Shown: piece after piece, positions 36,266 to 49,575 of the stretch
Numbering within the stretch: position 1 is the first letter of the stretch
Layout: every line of letters begins with the position of its first letter
NCBI GenBank assembly: GCA_029531795.1
Contig: JAPEIS010000005.1
Coordinates: 1,362,001-1,426,000, forward strand
DNA length: 64,000 nt
Direction: 5' to 3'
Origin: Sclerotinia nivalis
Lineage: Eukaryota > Ascomycota > Leotiomycetes > Helotiales > Sclerotiniaceae
The notes under the pieces: model-generated
Told to the model about the DNA's origin: nothing
Seen by the model: only the letters and a program-made list of their open reading frames with translations
Database searches by the model: none
Translations under genes and position numbers: made by a program

Positions 36266-37888
36266 AGCATTTGAATATTTCAACGAGATTCAAGAAATTT
36301 AAACTTCTCTCATTGGTAAAGCCAGTTCGGACTACGGGATACCCTGGAGATGGTTTTGGATGTGCAGGTGCATGTTGGGTTGAGAGGGCTTTGAAGGTTA
36401 ATGCGGTGGAAATATAGGGAAGATGATATATGGGTTGTTGACTGGAGGGAAGATACTAGGGGGTATTTGCGCGTATGGCTAAGAGTGACGGGGATGGATT
36501 CATGTATTTGATGGGCTAGGTTAGTGTGGGGGATGGACGATGTCGAGGGATTTCTTGCTTGGTGGGAAGGGTGAGAGGATAGGGTAGGTTAGGATTATGG
36601 GATTTTGAGGGGATGTTGTTGGGTTGGGCTGGGGGCATATGGTTGGTAGTTGGTCATGATTAGTTTATCTTGCTTATAAAAAGCAGTAATTCATCGTTTG
36701 TCTCATCGTTTGTCTTGTTGGTGCGGAATTTTCGGCTTGGAGAGGGAGATTGGATGTGGTGCTTAGAAAAGGGGCGAGGGGAGGATGGGGGGGAGGGGGT
36801 GGGTATTGGAAGAGATGAGAGTGGGGACTGGGAGGTATATGAAGAGGTAACTGGAGGGCCGGAGGGATATTATGAGATTTGAGAATGTAAGGAGAATGTA
36901 AGGAGGCAGGGGTGAGAAGTTACATGAAGAGTGACACGATGCATTTGTCTTTTCTGCTTTCTTAGCTTGTATACACGACATTTGATTTTTTTTTTTAGAG
37001 TGCGTTTTGTATGTAATTGATCCCGTGGTTTTGTGTTTGGTGGAAGGGTAGCTCGGGTAACTGAAAGATGATGGTTGGTAGAGCGGAGGGAGTGGAAGGT
37101 GTAGCAAAAAGTGAGTGGAGCGGGGATAAAGAATGGAGATGGAAACTTTGGGAAAGGCTGCGACTGCAGACTGCCTCCGGGATTGTAACTTCGGAATTTG
37201 AAATCAGGCTGTCAATGATGGTTTGAATGGGGCTTATGATAGTAATAGTGATTACAGAGAGAAATGGACACTTACTGTGGTGTGAGCATGTCACTGAAAG
37301 AGATTATATCACTAGGAAGGTAAATTCATTGGAAAAGATAAGGAGATAGTACGAGAAAGAAAACTGTCGGGTCACTCAGTATCGTGCAAGAAAACATATG
37401 GAAATGCCATGATAAAAAAGGAGTTCTGGATAATGAAATTAGAAGTATATACACGTTACTCGGTTACCATTAATACCATTCAATGACATCGTAATGAAGT
37501 TTTCCCACTAGTAATACTCGGGTATAACCACACCCAATGTATAAGAATTGATGCTTAAAATTTGGAATGCAACTAGTAGATAGCATGGTCTGTATATGAA
37601 AGTACGGGGTATAAAGAACTGGATAGTTGATGTAAGATGTTGATAGGGTAGGTTATAATGGAGAAGATCTTTACCTTGAGTAAAGGCAGAAAAAGTAGAG
37701 GTTGGCTAGTGTTGTTACAATGAGATATCGTATTCAACTTTCTTCTGAAATGGAACGAGGTGATAATGGAGGTGGTATGTGATATTACACACCGGTTTGT
37801 TTTTGAGAGGAAGAACACAAATGGGTACATCATAAAAGCCGTACCGAAATCTAAATTATCTAAGAGTAAGAAGATCATGTGAGAAGGA

Positions 37889-37943
37889 GAAGAAGAAGAA
37901 GAAGAAGAAGAAGAAGAAGAAGAAGAAGAAGAAGAAGAAGAAG
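37889..37943. repeat. (GAA)n microsatellite, about 18 units
   Basis: An uninterrupted run of GAA triplets on the plus strand of about 55 bp. On the minus strand it would read as poly-Ser/poly-Phe/poly-Leu, which creates a spurious long open frame there. Confidence 0.95.
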
Positions 37944-40900
37944 GGAAAAAGACAACAGCGGAAGAGCAATCAAATCTGCCAGAGAACGAAAAAGAAAACA
38001 ACATTTTTTGGTAGTTACATGAATACCAAGACAAAGTTATATTTCTCTTGCTTCCAGAAAGTATGAAACCCCAACGCTAGAGAAACCAGATCAATCCTCT
38101 GTATTTTATCGTCTTGAGGTACGTGCCCCTAGCTCCGGAATTGCATACTTTCTAGCATCCAGAAGTATCAGCCCTATATAAGTCTGAAATAAAAGAACGA
38201 GGTTGCCAGTAAGCTAGAACAACATTCCATCCAACTACGATCCTAGTGCGTGACCGGTGTCGATTCTAGTCTCGGCAGATTTTGATGATCGGATCAGCAA
38301 CTAACTGTTAGGTTTGCACTAGCTTTTAAGTCTAAAAATTAGCTTGCCGCCGTTTTATATCTAGCGGGGCTGATAAGGGCGACACGAGGAACTAGCTAAT
38401 AGCTAGTTCAATGGCAGATACTAGTATGAGGACTTTTATGCACCACTCACATATCCTCTTTCATTATATTGAAAGATTTCTATTTGTGTGCGAATTTGAT
38501 ATTTTGGATATAAGCGATGGTGTCAGGGTATGAAAAAATCTGATTGTTTGCTAGGGTAATATTTAAGTAGATAAATTCTCATTCTAACCCTGTCTTTGCC
38601 TAATTAACCCCTTTTCCCCTTTCTTTTCCTTTCCACTTAGTTTTGTGAATACCTTCTTTAGCCCATCTCTGCCACTATCATATTCAGATAAACTAAACAT
38701 CCCTTTCCATCCTTCCGTTCAAAGCTCTCCATTCAAACCCTTTCAGTCGAACATTTCCAGGCCAGCTGCCAAGCGAGGTCAATATATTCAAGCCCAACTC
38801 ATGTTAAACTCCGTGAAACCCTGGTATGTGGAGTGTAATTGCAGCCAGGAGAACCGTAAAAGTAGAAAGCATTTGTGTTACGTTGAGTTCGCATGTAGCG
38901 TCTCATATGATATGTAATTATCCGCGTAATAAGCCCGATAGCTCTCTGTTATTTCAGCATGTGTTGAGTCCCCTTCCGTTCTTTTCTTCAATATGGCCTT
39001 TTTATTCGCTTATTCCAGTCTGATCAAGTACGTGGCTTGGTAAGCGAGGCGAGTGTATGAATAAGCTCTTCTGAAGCATCTATGTGTGAACTGTTCTTGT
39101 TGTATATTCTGATCGAGTAAAGCAAGTGGACGTGTGCTGGATGGATGGAAAAGCCTTTTCTTCTTTCATCCGTATAGAGGAAGGATTGATTTGTCTTATG
39201 CGGCCGTTTCGAAATTGGCGATAAAATCGTTAATAGTCCGAATGAGCTGAGCGGCACCAGCTGGTATCTCAACTCCAATACATTGTAGATGCGTAGATAG
39301 GTAGGTGCAGAATCTCGGCACTCTCCCTCTTCCGAGGCGTAGTTCTCGCCAGCAATAGTGCAGCCTCAGTTGAGTAGCCGAATATCTACAAGTTTCAACT
39401 TCGGCTCTTCTCCCTCTACCCCGTTCCCTCGATGAGCTTTGAACAACGAGCAGCTCCAAGTTTAAATGTATTAATCATGAGGGTGTTTCCCAGTGTATGT
39501 AGCATCGAAAAGCCGTTATCTAAGTCCTATCGTCTAATCCTCGTGGCCCTGCCGTCCTGAGGTCCAGCATCTTGTGAATAGCATTTTGTTTCGTCTCAAC
39601 GCCAGTATTGGCAAAAACATCGGAAGTCTCAGGTTATGGATAGTAACACCAAGCCGACAGTATCCCGTTGAAATCTTTCCGAACTTTTGGACACATCGAT
39701 AGAAAGCTCATGGGTATATTGCCCTTTCATCTCCATTCCTTTTCCAATGACATGTAATCCAAAGTGATGATGGGGAAGACATGGAAGAAAGAGGAAGAAA
39801 GAAGAAGAAAGAAGAAAAGTTTTCGAGGGTAATGTCTGTGATGTTCTAGAAGATGAGCTCATACTAAGTAACACTTCATGTGACAACGTGACTCACGATC
39901 ACCTCAAAAATTAATACTTCTCATCATCTAGGTTCCACTCTAAGAGAGTTAGTTAATTACCATCCTGTTCTTGTACACATACAATCGGAGTCTGGAACAA
40001 AGTTTATTACGACGAGCATAACGGGTCTTTAAATTTGAACTGCCGTGAAAGTCAAACACAAGTGTTCGGGGATTGCCATTGAGTTGTCGATCCATTGAAC
40101 CGGTATATGAGAGAAATGTTAATTTCGCAATCAAAAATGATAAGTATCTTCTCCAACTTATCGCAACTGTTTTAGAACAAAAACTTTGGGGTAATGGCGA
40201 ATTTATACTAATTACATAAATAAGAGCTGTAGCAGTAGCTTTGGTTCTGAAAATTGAGTAAATTGAGTCTGCAAGCGAAGATTCCCCACTTTGTTCATTC
40301 TAACCTACACATCGCTTTCTCTTGTAGGTCGCGCGGTGAACCAATTAACTAGCTTCATACTAACAAATTTACCTCACAGTGCACACTATGAAACAAAGGC
40401 TCTTGGGCTTTGTATTTCCATGGCCACCAATTTTTTTATCAGGCACCCCGAGGAGGGGGGGGGTGGCTGACCTTGTTGACAATCAAGCGGACAAGCGTAC
40501 CTAGTACTTCTCTAATACTTTTCAATACATGCTATCTAAACATCTTCGCATTTTGAATTTGAATTGGTGCTGACGATACCTTATTTCTTCGGTCGTAGGG
40601 CAGACACTAGCCCCATCTCGACGACTTTGCCGTTTCTCATCGTGAAGTAACTAGAGATATTCCTAAAATCTTAACGGGTAAAACTCAGAGGCAATGGCAA
40701 ATTTTAATATTTTACTCTACGGATCCAGTACATCTACCATGCTGGATTTATTATATAAAGGAGAGGCATCCTCTCTCCATTATGTTTTCTCTTCAGTATC
40801 GAAGCACAGGAATTCGAAGCTTTCCATTCATTGATCTCTTTCTCCACGACTTCAAGCTACAATTTTCTCCTCCTCGTCACCATCATATACCTAGCTAGGT

Positions 40901-41497
40901 ATTGATGCCAAGCCAGCCAAAGGGCCTTGACAGATTGATGTCTCTTTAGTGTCTAATTTCACAAAATCTCTTCTATCAATCTACCTATCTTATTATCAAA
41001 GAGGAGCCGAATTAACATCTCTACCTGGTGAGGAGTTCCATGCTGCATTCAATGAGACCCCATGCTTACTTACTTATACGAAACACAGGAGACGTAGAGC
41101 ACCTAGAAACGTTGATCGATAATCTCGGCGATCACACATAAACGCGCCATCCCAGAATTTGGGGCATAGCATAGGGAATGATGACTTTACATCTTCAAGT
41201 AGGTCAATATTAAATATTTTCTTCATCCCCCTCCTCGCTTTCCTAACTTGCTTGAAGCTCATGTTCTGATTTACCCTGTGTCCTTTTTAGTTCTTAGGAA
41301 GTGTGGGATAGCTTTTATACGTTTCGAATGTTAAGATGCCTGGCATGTAGGCATCAGTAGGGAGCAGAGACGGTCGTTCGGAATTTTGTCTAGCGAGTGC
41401 TAAAAGAGGATGATGCCAAGAGAGACACAAGAGCAATATCTACGTCATCATGCAATTATTGCTGACGGGACCTTGAGAAGTTGAGAAGTTTGAGAGG

Positions 41498-41524
41498 CAG
41501 CTAAGCAGCTAAGCAGCTAAGCAG
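41498..41524. repeat. 8-bp tandem repeat (GCAGCTAA)3.5
   Basis: Three and a half exact copies of GCAGCTAA lie about 1 kb upstream of the kinase ATG. The unit differs by one base from the array at 23118-23147. Confidence 0.85.
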
Positions 41525-42496
41525 AAGCTGCCAGGCATGAATGACGTCGTTTGTGTGAGTTTCCCCCTATCGGGGTCCCGAAACTCCCGTCAAAGGATGT
41601 TAATCTGCTAACCTTTTAGACTCTAGTGGTATTTATATTTGTGCGTGGTTTTCCTTGGATTGATCTTAATTGGAATTGCCCAACTGGATATATTTAACTT
41701 CAGATACGGCATCAATAAAAAGTAAAAGCAATACAAATTCATTATGTCTATTTGTTTAATTCACGAATTTATTCTTTTATTCGGTCAATCTTTTTCCTCT
41801 TAAAGGTATTATTTATTATTATTCCGCATCATTCAATCCAATCCATTCTTGAATTTAAATTTAAATTGCATTTTCGTCTTTTTCATCCCGTTTTCCTACT
41901 TTTATCCTGTCAATTTATTCAGCCTATCACGTTCCTCCTTTCAGCTCAGACCCTTAGCCCATTTCCAACGAAACGCAACAAAGAAAAACATCGTCATATA
42001 CCTAGCACCCTCCTTGTCGTCATAAGTCCCTAGAGTCACTAGGCACTAAATTTCTAGAAATTCATTTGTTTTGATATTCGAGTTTATTTTGATATCAGAA
42101 TTGATAATCAACCTCTTTGCACAACTTGCCTAGTATTTACATTTGACCTACCTTCTACTTTTTGCATCGTTTAATAAGCAATCAAGTTTTGAGTTTTCAT
42201 CGCCAAATTCATTGTATTGTATTGTGTTGCATTACATTACATACATTACATTACATTACAATCAACAAATCCCAATCACAAGATTCTACACATAACCTTA
42301 AACACAATCTTTTCCTAAGACTTAACATCCACTCAAATCTTCCGACCACCCCTGCTTATCCTTCCTACTTTCTCCCCTCCCTTCTTGTCTCACTGGAAAT
42401 TTTAATCCATTTACAACTTCTTCACCCAAATCTCAGAATTCCAGAAATCCTGACATTTTAGATTTGCTCAACAAATTTTCCGAAATATTTACTAAA

Positions 42497-44734
42497 ATGT
42501 CTTCCATTTCGCAGGCCATTAAAAACGCCCTCCATCGTGGTACGTTTTCAAATTCGACAACGAAAGCCCCAAATTTACAGACGCATTTGCTGTCTCTTTG
42601 CTTCTTTCACTTTTTTCAAAGTCCAAAAACTTTAAATACTGATCATGAATTTAGGCAAGGGAGGTGCGAAGGCCAATGAAGACAATACCAAGAAAGCCTC
42701 GCCTGTTGCTCCGACAGTCACTCAACATTATGCTGCCAAATCAGATCCGAACGTAATGGCCCATCAAGCACATCAAGTCCCTGGAGGAGATGCATACTCA
42801 GCTGCGAATGAGGACAATAGACATAGAGGGGTACAGGCTGCAAACCAAGCAGCACACGCAGCAGGACAACACCAAAATGCCGGGTCCAGAGCAGTCAATA
42901 CAGAAGAATTGGCAAGACTGGTGGCAGAAGAAAATGAGAGTAAAAACAGATTACCCAGATATCCGGGACTCGAGCGATGGCGACTCACTGAGAAAATGGG
43001 TGACGGAGCATTCAGCAATGTCTACAAGGCCATGGACTTAGAAGGGAGAGCTGGAGAGGTGGCAATCAAAGTTGTCCGAAAATTTGAGATGAACTCTAAT
43101 CAGGTAAGTACCTATGAGATCTTTCATTATTTTGCTCTTTATGCTTTCCTGAATCGTGCCAACAATGCGTGGTAGGGCGATGCTCATCTTCATCCGAACT
43201 TCAACAAGAAGCAACCCAAGGGCGTGGAGGTGCGAATTTTTTTTTCATCTATTCTTTTCAAAAAAACATTCCACACGGTATCGATCATAACTAACTCGAC
43301 CTGATTTTGACAGAGGGCAAATATTCTCAAGGAAGTTCAAATCATGCGAGGTTTAGATCATCCTAATATCATCAAACTTGTCGAATTTTCCGAATCAAAA
43401 CAATATTATTATCTTGTTTTGGAGCTGGCACCGGGTGGAGAATTATTTCATCAAATTGTTCGACTTACTTACTTCAGTGAGGACTTATCAAGACACGTTA
43501 TTACTCAAGTTGCAGAAGCATTGCATTACCTTCACGAAATCCAAGGTGTTGTCCACAGGTGAAGAATTTCCCTCCAACCCCACTCTTGTTCTTCATTTGG
43601 TAAGCAGCAACACTGACGTCATTTAACAGAGATATCAAACCGGAAAACATTTTATTCGAACCAATACCGTTTATTCCAACCAAAAATCCAAAGCCAAGAT
43701 CCGCTGAAGATGAGGATAAGGTTGATGAGGGTGAATTCATCAGAGGTGTTGGATCCGGTGGGATTGGAAGAATCAAGATCGCCGATTTTGGTTTGAGTAA
43801 GGTCGTATGGGATAGTCAAACTATGACCCCATGTGGTACCGTCGGATATACCGCTCCAGAAATTGTCAAGGATGAACGATATTCGAAAAGTGTCGACATG
43901 TGGGCATTAGGTTGCGTTCTTTATACCTTGCTCTGCGGGTTCCCACCATTTTATGACGAAAGTATTCAAGTCTTGACCGAAAAGGTTGCCAGAGGTCAAT
44001 ACACATTTCTCTCCCCATGGTGGGATGACATTTCGAAGTCTGCGCAAGACCTTGTCTCACATTTATTAACGGTGGATCCCAAGAAGAGATACACAATCGA
44101 ACAGTTCCTCCAACATCCTTGGATTCGAGGCATCGATCAACCTACGTACGCGGCGCTTGACGCTCCACCACTTGCTACTCCATCTGTTGAACGTCAACGC
44201 CAGTTGGGTGGTGGCTTACGAGCCTTCAACCCCGATCTTTTGGAGTCCCCTGGTGCTGGCAAACGTATGGATTTCCGAAGCCCTGGTGCTGTCAACTTAC
44301 GTGAAGTATTCGACGTTGGTTATGCTGTTCACAGACAAGAGGAGGAAGCCAAGCGCAAGAAGAATTTCAAGCAAGGTTACCGAGGGGCTGCTGCCATGAA
44401 CCCTCTCAACCCTATCGATGACGACGAAGACTTCGATGAGAGCGATGAAGGTGACTACGAGGATAACGGAGTATCTTCCAAGGTACCAAAATCCGGGCAA
44501 TCAGATGTTGCACAAGTCGGTGAGACATTGCGAAACACGAAATTGAACCCAAAGTCCGCAATTCCGGCTAAGGGATATGGACAGCATAGTGCTGCGATAA
44601 CAGCAGCTGCGAAGCAACAGGTTAGAACTAAAAATGGCCCTTTCGAACTCAACCTCGATGGAGCAACTCTACTTGGGCGTCGTCACAAGCAGGTACCGCC
44701 AAGTAGTCTGAGGGAATCAACGGTTGTGCAATAG
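42497..44734 (+). CDS. CaMK-group serine/threonine kinase, Rck2/Srk1 (MAPKAP kinase) type
   Basis: Five exons (42497-42539, 42655-43103, 43176-43229, 43314-43558, 43630-44734) encode 631 residues. The kinase domain begins WRLTEKMGDGAFSNVYKAMD with the ATP lysine in VAIK (Lys153). The catalytic HRD is at 263-265 (VVHRDIKPEN) and DFG at 316-318 (IADFGLSK), followed by MTPCGTVGYTAPEIV and HPWIRG at the domain end. All catalytic residues are intact. About 30 extra residues (KNPKPRSAEDEDKVDEGEF...) sit between HRD and DFG, and another insert follows the ATP lysine, as in fungal Rck2/Srk1 kinases. Those kinases act below the stress MAP kinase Hog1/Sty1. The C-terminal 220 residues are acidic and Lys-rich, and end with GATLLGRRHKQVPPSSLR. 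Orthology to Rck2/Srk1 is likely but not proven. Confidence 0.9.
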
Positions 44735-47700
44735 TGACGGCCTTGGGAATGGTGGAATCTACTTGCTTGTTTTCAAAGTTCTTTCTCGTGGATCCGAGGC
44801 TAAGGCACTATTAACTCCGTTTATGTTTCAAGTGGCGATATTGTTATTGTTTCGCAACTTTGCTTTCACTGCAACGTATCGAGAGTCCGGCGGTAGATAG
44901 TGGCCATCATTTTCTTACTTGTCTACTTCCGGCGTGAACTTGCTTGTCGAACAACATCGAATTTGAGTTGACCAAGCAAGACCATCCGAAAGCCACGCCA
45001 CATTACATACAATTCATCATACGGGACGGTTTTTATTTGTGTTTCTCATTCGTTGGTTCACATTGGCGTCTGGAGATGGAAATAAATTTCCGGGTTATAT
45101 AATGCGGTGATGACTGGTGGTATTCAATGGGTTCTTATCATAGTTTGGTTTCTTTTTTTTTCATGCGAGTGCTTCGTTTGAAGACACTATGTTTACTGAC
45201 CACACGAGGCTACGAATAAGGAAAGTGCTGGCTGCAGCAGTACTATCCTAATATTTTAGATCCTTATTATTTCATTCTTTTCTTTAGGTTCGGGCTTTAT
45301 GCATTCAGAAATTTTTATGCGTTAGGGGTTGGTAAGGAAGGCAGATAAATGATGGTGGGTTAGTAAATAGATTACAGATCAATGGAGTTTTCGCACATAT
45401 TGTTTTGTGTTTGTTTTTTGTGAAGTGAGTGATGCAAGTGATGTGATGATTAAGGTTTGCTTGTACGCTGCTGTTCTAACTAAATCAAATATCATTCTCT
45501 TTGAGCTACTCTATATAGACCATCTATATATCTATCTATCTCTCTTGATATGATATATGGGGGGTGAGGTGAGGTGCGGAATTTGTGGGTTTGGATTTGG
45601 GAGGCCTGGGAGGCCTGGGAGGTCTGAGATGATGTAGAGGAATGAGGTCAGGAGGTTGATTTAAAGCTCAGTGGGATGGTTTAGTTAATGATTAGTGAAG
45701 GTTGAGTCTAGGTTCCTGGGATCCTTATATGTGGATTTATTTGATTGAGTCTTGAGGGGGAAAGGGAGATGGGGCTTTTTGGAGTCTGGAATTAGATTGG
45801 GGGAGTAGTTAGAGTGGTTAGAGAGAGTTGGTGATGAAGAAAAAGATTGGGTGATTAAAGTAGCTGGAGTACGTACTCCAGCTCGTGACTAAAGAGGAAA
45901 TAAACTATGGGGTTTAGAGTCAACATGTGAGTGCGAGTGTGAGTAGGAGATTAGGGTTATTAGAGAAATTGGGGAATTAAAGGGATGGGTTAAGGAGCTA
46001 GGGTTTTCGGGGTTACTAAGGTAGTTAGAGTTATTAAAAAAAGAAGTTAGGGCAAATACACATTTGCACACTTTCACACGTTCAGACTAGACTATACTAT
46101 ACTATACTATATTACACTATACTAATCGAAAAACGAAAAGAAGAATAAGAATCAGTAAAAAAATACTATATACTAATCACATCAAAAACAAACAAAATGA
46201 GAACTAGATATTCATACGGTTAGAAAATATGCACCTCCGAAGCTAGGGGTATGGTATGTATATGGTACCGAAAGATGGTAAATGATAAACGGGATACTAT
46301 AAGAGGAAAAGTGGTTTCTCTAGTGCTGGAGTTTTATACTTTCTGGTAGCACGAATATGAGATTTGTGGGGAAAAGTAGAGTTGGGTTATGAATTGGTGA
46401 TCGTTGATGGTTTGGAAGTAAAATGCGAAGTGCGAAAGGAGGAGCTTGGGTTGGGACTACGTATACGGCTTATTTGGGGGGGGAAGGTGCTATGAGAGGG
46501 ATATTTGTATGTTGGGCCGAAAGGAAGGGAAAGGAAAGGTGTTATATTGGTTCGGAGGCGGGGAGGTGTTGGGATCGGATTAAATTTGATTTGATTAGAT
46601 TAGATTAGATTCGGTACCATGCTGTGATTCGGAATATGGAATATGGAATTCGGAATTTGAGAGGGTGCGTGGCTGGAGTATAGTACGAGTTTTATTATTG
46701 AATAGAATTATTTATAACGCTTTAGCGGAAATAATCAATATTTATTTAAAACTATTATTTGTATAAAAAAAATTCGAAAATCATCCGAACGCGCTCTAAA
46801 TATAAGAATAAATATAAAAACCCCTCAAAAGATATCAAGTATAGAAAATTTCATATCCTATCATCAACATCTCATCTTATCGTCTAGATCTAGAACTAAA
46901 TTCTAGAACCTTCGAACTAACTTCCTTTTCCAATATTCCCACATCTAACTTTTCGAACATTGACTAACCCCACAACATCTTATTTAAGGTTAATATCCCA
47001 TCGCGAATTCATCATCATAGTACCTACCGGAATCAAATTTTGATAGCAGCACCATTCTTATCTGGGATTAGCTAGCTGGTACGGAAAAGTTCTATAATTA
47101 GGATGGTTTATCTGATCGCGGATCAGATATATTCGAGCGGTTGGAAAGGACATCACGGCCCACTTTTAGTTTACAAGAGGAATGGTGGTGATGTATAAAT
47201 GAAGTGTGATATATAGAGTACTTTCTAAAGGCCGCATGAATACCTTGTGAGTCTATAAATCAAATAGCGTGTTTAGTAAGTCATGTGTTTTGGCTGATCA
47301 TGGAGTGAAATGATGTCACGTTTCTCAAGTTAGGTGTGAGAAGAGGTATCTTGATATGTCTAGATGAAGTGCCGGTACTTATTATTTGAAGGTAGTATAA
47401 TACTAGGTAAGCACAACGATAAAAAATCCATCACTTTAGTTTCAGTTCAAATTGACTTCGTCTCAGTAAATGGTTTGCATCCAAGTTTCCTGTTTTAGCT
47501 ACATAGAGTATGCACAAGGTGTTTTACAGCTATTCCGAGTCCACCCGAGATATTTTCCTATCTCGAATAGATCCTGTTTATTTTCGTGAAGCACATTATG
47601 CGGTGAGTGATTAAGTGAAGGGTTTTCTTCGTTCTGCTATGAGCCGAGTTGCCGGTAGCAATGAAGCTACTCCTTAGATATTGGAGCTAAATGTTTTCAA

Positions 47701-49575
47701 AAGCGCTGTAAGCTTTGACGTTTCGGCAGTCTGACACCGGTAGTTCGATGCCAGTGGACCTTGAGAGGTGCGGGTCTACATTTCCGTATGATTTCTGTTG
47801 CCTCGGACCAATAAATAGCCTTAAAGATCTAACTGAAGGAGATACTGTGGGGTTGATTATGATGGCTTCGAGATAGAGGGATTACGTCAACTTAGATTCC
47901 ATCCTATATTACTACCGTCTTATCTCACTTAACTGAGCTTAAGCCTAAACCCATTTAAGTTGGATCAACCTCGCCAAAACGGTAACATCGGGAATACAAA
48001 GCAAAAATTGAGCATAAGATAATCTACTTTGACAATTCATCCAATCATTTACTCCTATCAATTGGATCGCTATCATTTAAACGAGGAAACTAATGCTCAA
48101 AAAGGAATGGGCTTAAGCTCAGTTAAGTGAGATAAAACGGTAATGGGACTAACATTTAGTCAGATCCAAAAGTGCTAAGCGAGTTAAGAATAACATATAC
48201 GTTTTAGTTTAAAGTCTACCACAGAAGAAACAGGTTGAAGATGTATAAGTAGTCAGCACTTGACTCAAATGTAAATCCCGAGACATCAGTTGCATGCGGT
48301 TGAACTGTAGGTCCATACTAATATGCCTAAGACACTCTATGAAATCAACGATGTGCTCAACCTCGAGTAATACGAGAGATACGAGACTGACTCAATATCA
48401 TCAAATGTTGAACTCACTACCCCCTAGAGATGAGCTATAACCAACCAAATACAACCTTCCCCGGAAAATTCGCGGACTAGTTTCGCCGCTTATCAAAAAA
48501 AAAAGCCACTGAATCTCGATTGAGTTTGTACTAGGCCATATGAGGTAAGAGTGTATGTTTTATTTCTGTAGTAGATTATGGGTTTAACTACGATGGGAAA
48601 GTATGAACCGTTCAATGCTTGTAGTATATAATTTTGTTTATCGCTTTATCCCCTTCTGTTGTTCTATGCGATGGCTCAATGGTTAGGACTTCTCACTATT
48701 TTTTCAATGTGTCAACTGATTTCTCCTCGAATATCAAAATGTAAGCACAACTACCCTGCGTGTACTAAACTGGCAGGCCGATGATCCAATAATCTCGAAT
48801 TGTCCTTCAAGACACTGCATTTGAACGTTATTGGACATACATCACACCATTGAGAAGTTGTCACATGCAAAACGATGATGATATTCGTGCAGGGGCTGAT
48901 CGATCAAAAGCTCTCTCTAAACTCCAGGCTCTAGTTTAGGAACGCGTTTGTGCTCCGATATTGACACTGTCGGTATTTATCAGTTCTAGATTTCTTAGAC
49001 TTGAGTACCGGAGGCCATGAGCACCACGGAATATACGTCAGAGACCGTTACCGGAATGGGGATAATTATGCTTCTAGTTTGGAAAATCACTATATATAGC
49101 CATACGAGTCAAGATGGAATATATCCGACATCTGCAGCTTCTCAATACACTTAAATATCCGGTAAATGATGAGTTTAGGCCTGGTAGACGTCACATTTGC
49201 AAATTCAACTTGAACTCAACATCTCGAACTATTAGAATACTCGAGCTATTAGGATCTGGATCTTTTCGATGTCCTCAAATCTTTGGAATCATGATGAGTT
49301 GGTACTTGGCTGACATCAGGTATGACGCACGATGATGCTGGGCGAGGCAATTCAACGTAGATCGATTTCTGACTTCAGAATTCAAACTATTGAGATAATC
49401 ATCAAAATACAGATCTTAAGGCAGTGGAGAATGGATGGGCGGTCTAGTAGCTATTTCATGGTGTATTCATAATGTCATAATCTCAATATTGGACCGCAGA
49501 TGAGGATTCATGGACGTCATGATTCATCCAGGCCGTCGAAGTCCATGTGCTTGTCAATTTCTTTCTCACATGGCC
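44735..49575. other. Long gene-poor region downstream of the kinase gene
   Basis: This 4.8 kb region without a convincing gene contains a GGGAGGCCT-type array (45599-45628), CTATA-rich and GATTA-rich runs (46086-46125, 46585-46608) and the MITE at 47915-48140. No open frame exceeds 75 codons with recognisable content. It is AT-rich overall. Confidence 0.55.
47915..48140. mobile_element. Non-autonomous MITE with 31-bp terminal inverted repeats and TA target duplication
   Basis: The ends 47915-47945 and 48110-48140 are inverted repeats matching at 30 of 31 positions; the one difference is C versus T at the fifth base. Each end starts CCGT and contains TTATCTCACTTAACTGAGC. The dinucleotide TA flanks both sides (47913-47914 and 48141-48142), as expected for a Tc1/mariner-type insertion. 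The 164-bp interior has no open frame, so the element cannot encode its own transposase. The low divergence of the ends suggests recent movement. The superfamily assignment rests only on the TA duplication. Confidence 0.8.

Larger units (their letters stand above)
35662..42496. other. Long gene-poor region upstream of the kinase gene
   Basis: This 6.8 kb region has no convincing protein-coding gene. It holds a TTTCAACA-type array, a long (GAA)n microsatellite and a GCAGCTAA array (listed separately), a 9-bp-arm palindrome at 38389-38409, an (ATTAC)-type run at 42227-42260, and many pyrimidine- or AT-rich tracts. Short open frames (for example minus 39196-39459 and 41074-41262) have no recognisable domain or splice partners. 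Part of it may be a long regulatory leader of the kinase gene or non-coding transcripts. Confidence 0.5.

Noticed and set aside
37573..38034. Minus-strand frame of 153 codons with a long serine run
   Set aside because: The frame is produced by the (GAA)n microsatellite on the opposite strand; the flanking residues show no domain.
39196..39459. Minus-strand frame ending with a protein-like tail (IPAGAAQLIRTINDFIANFE)
   Set aside because: The upstream part is Arg/Cys-rich and not protein-like, and no acceptor splits the two parts convincingly; possibly a gene relic, not supported.
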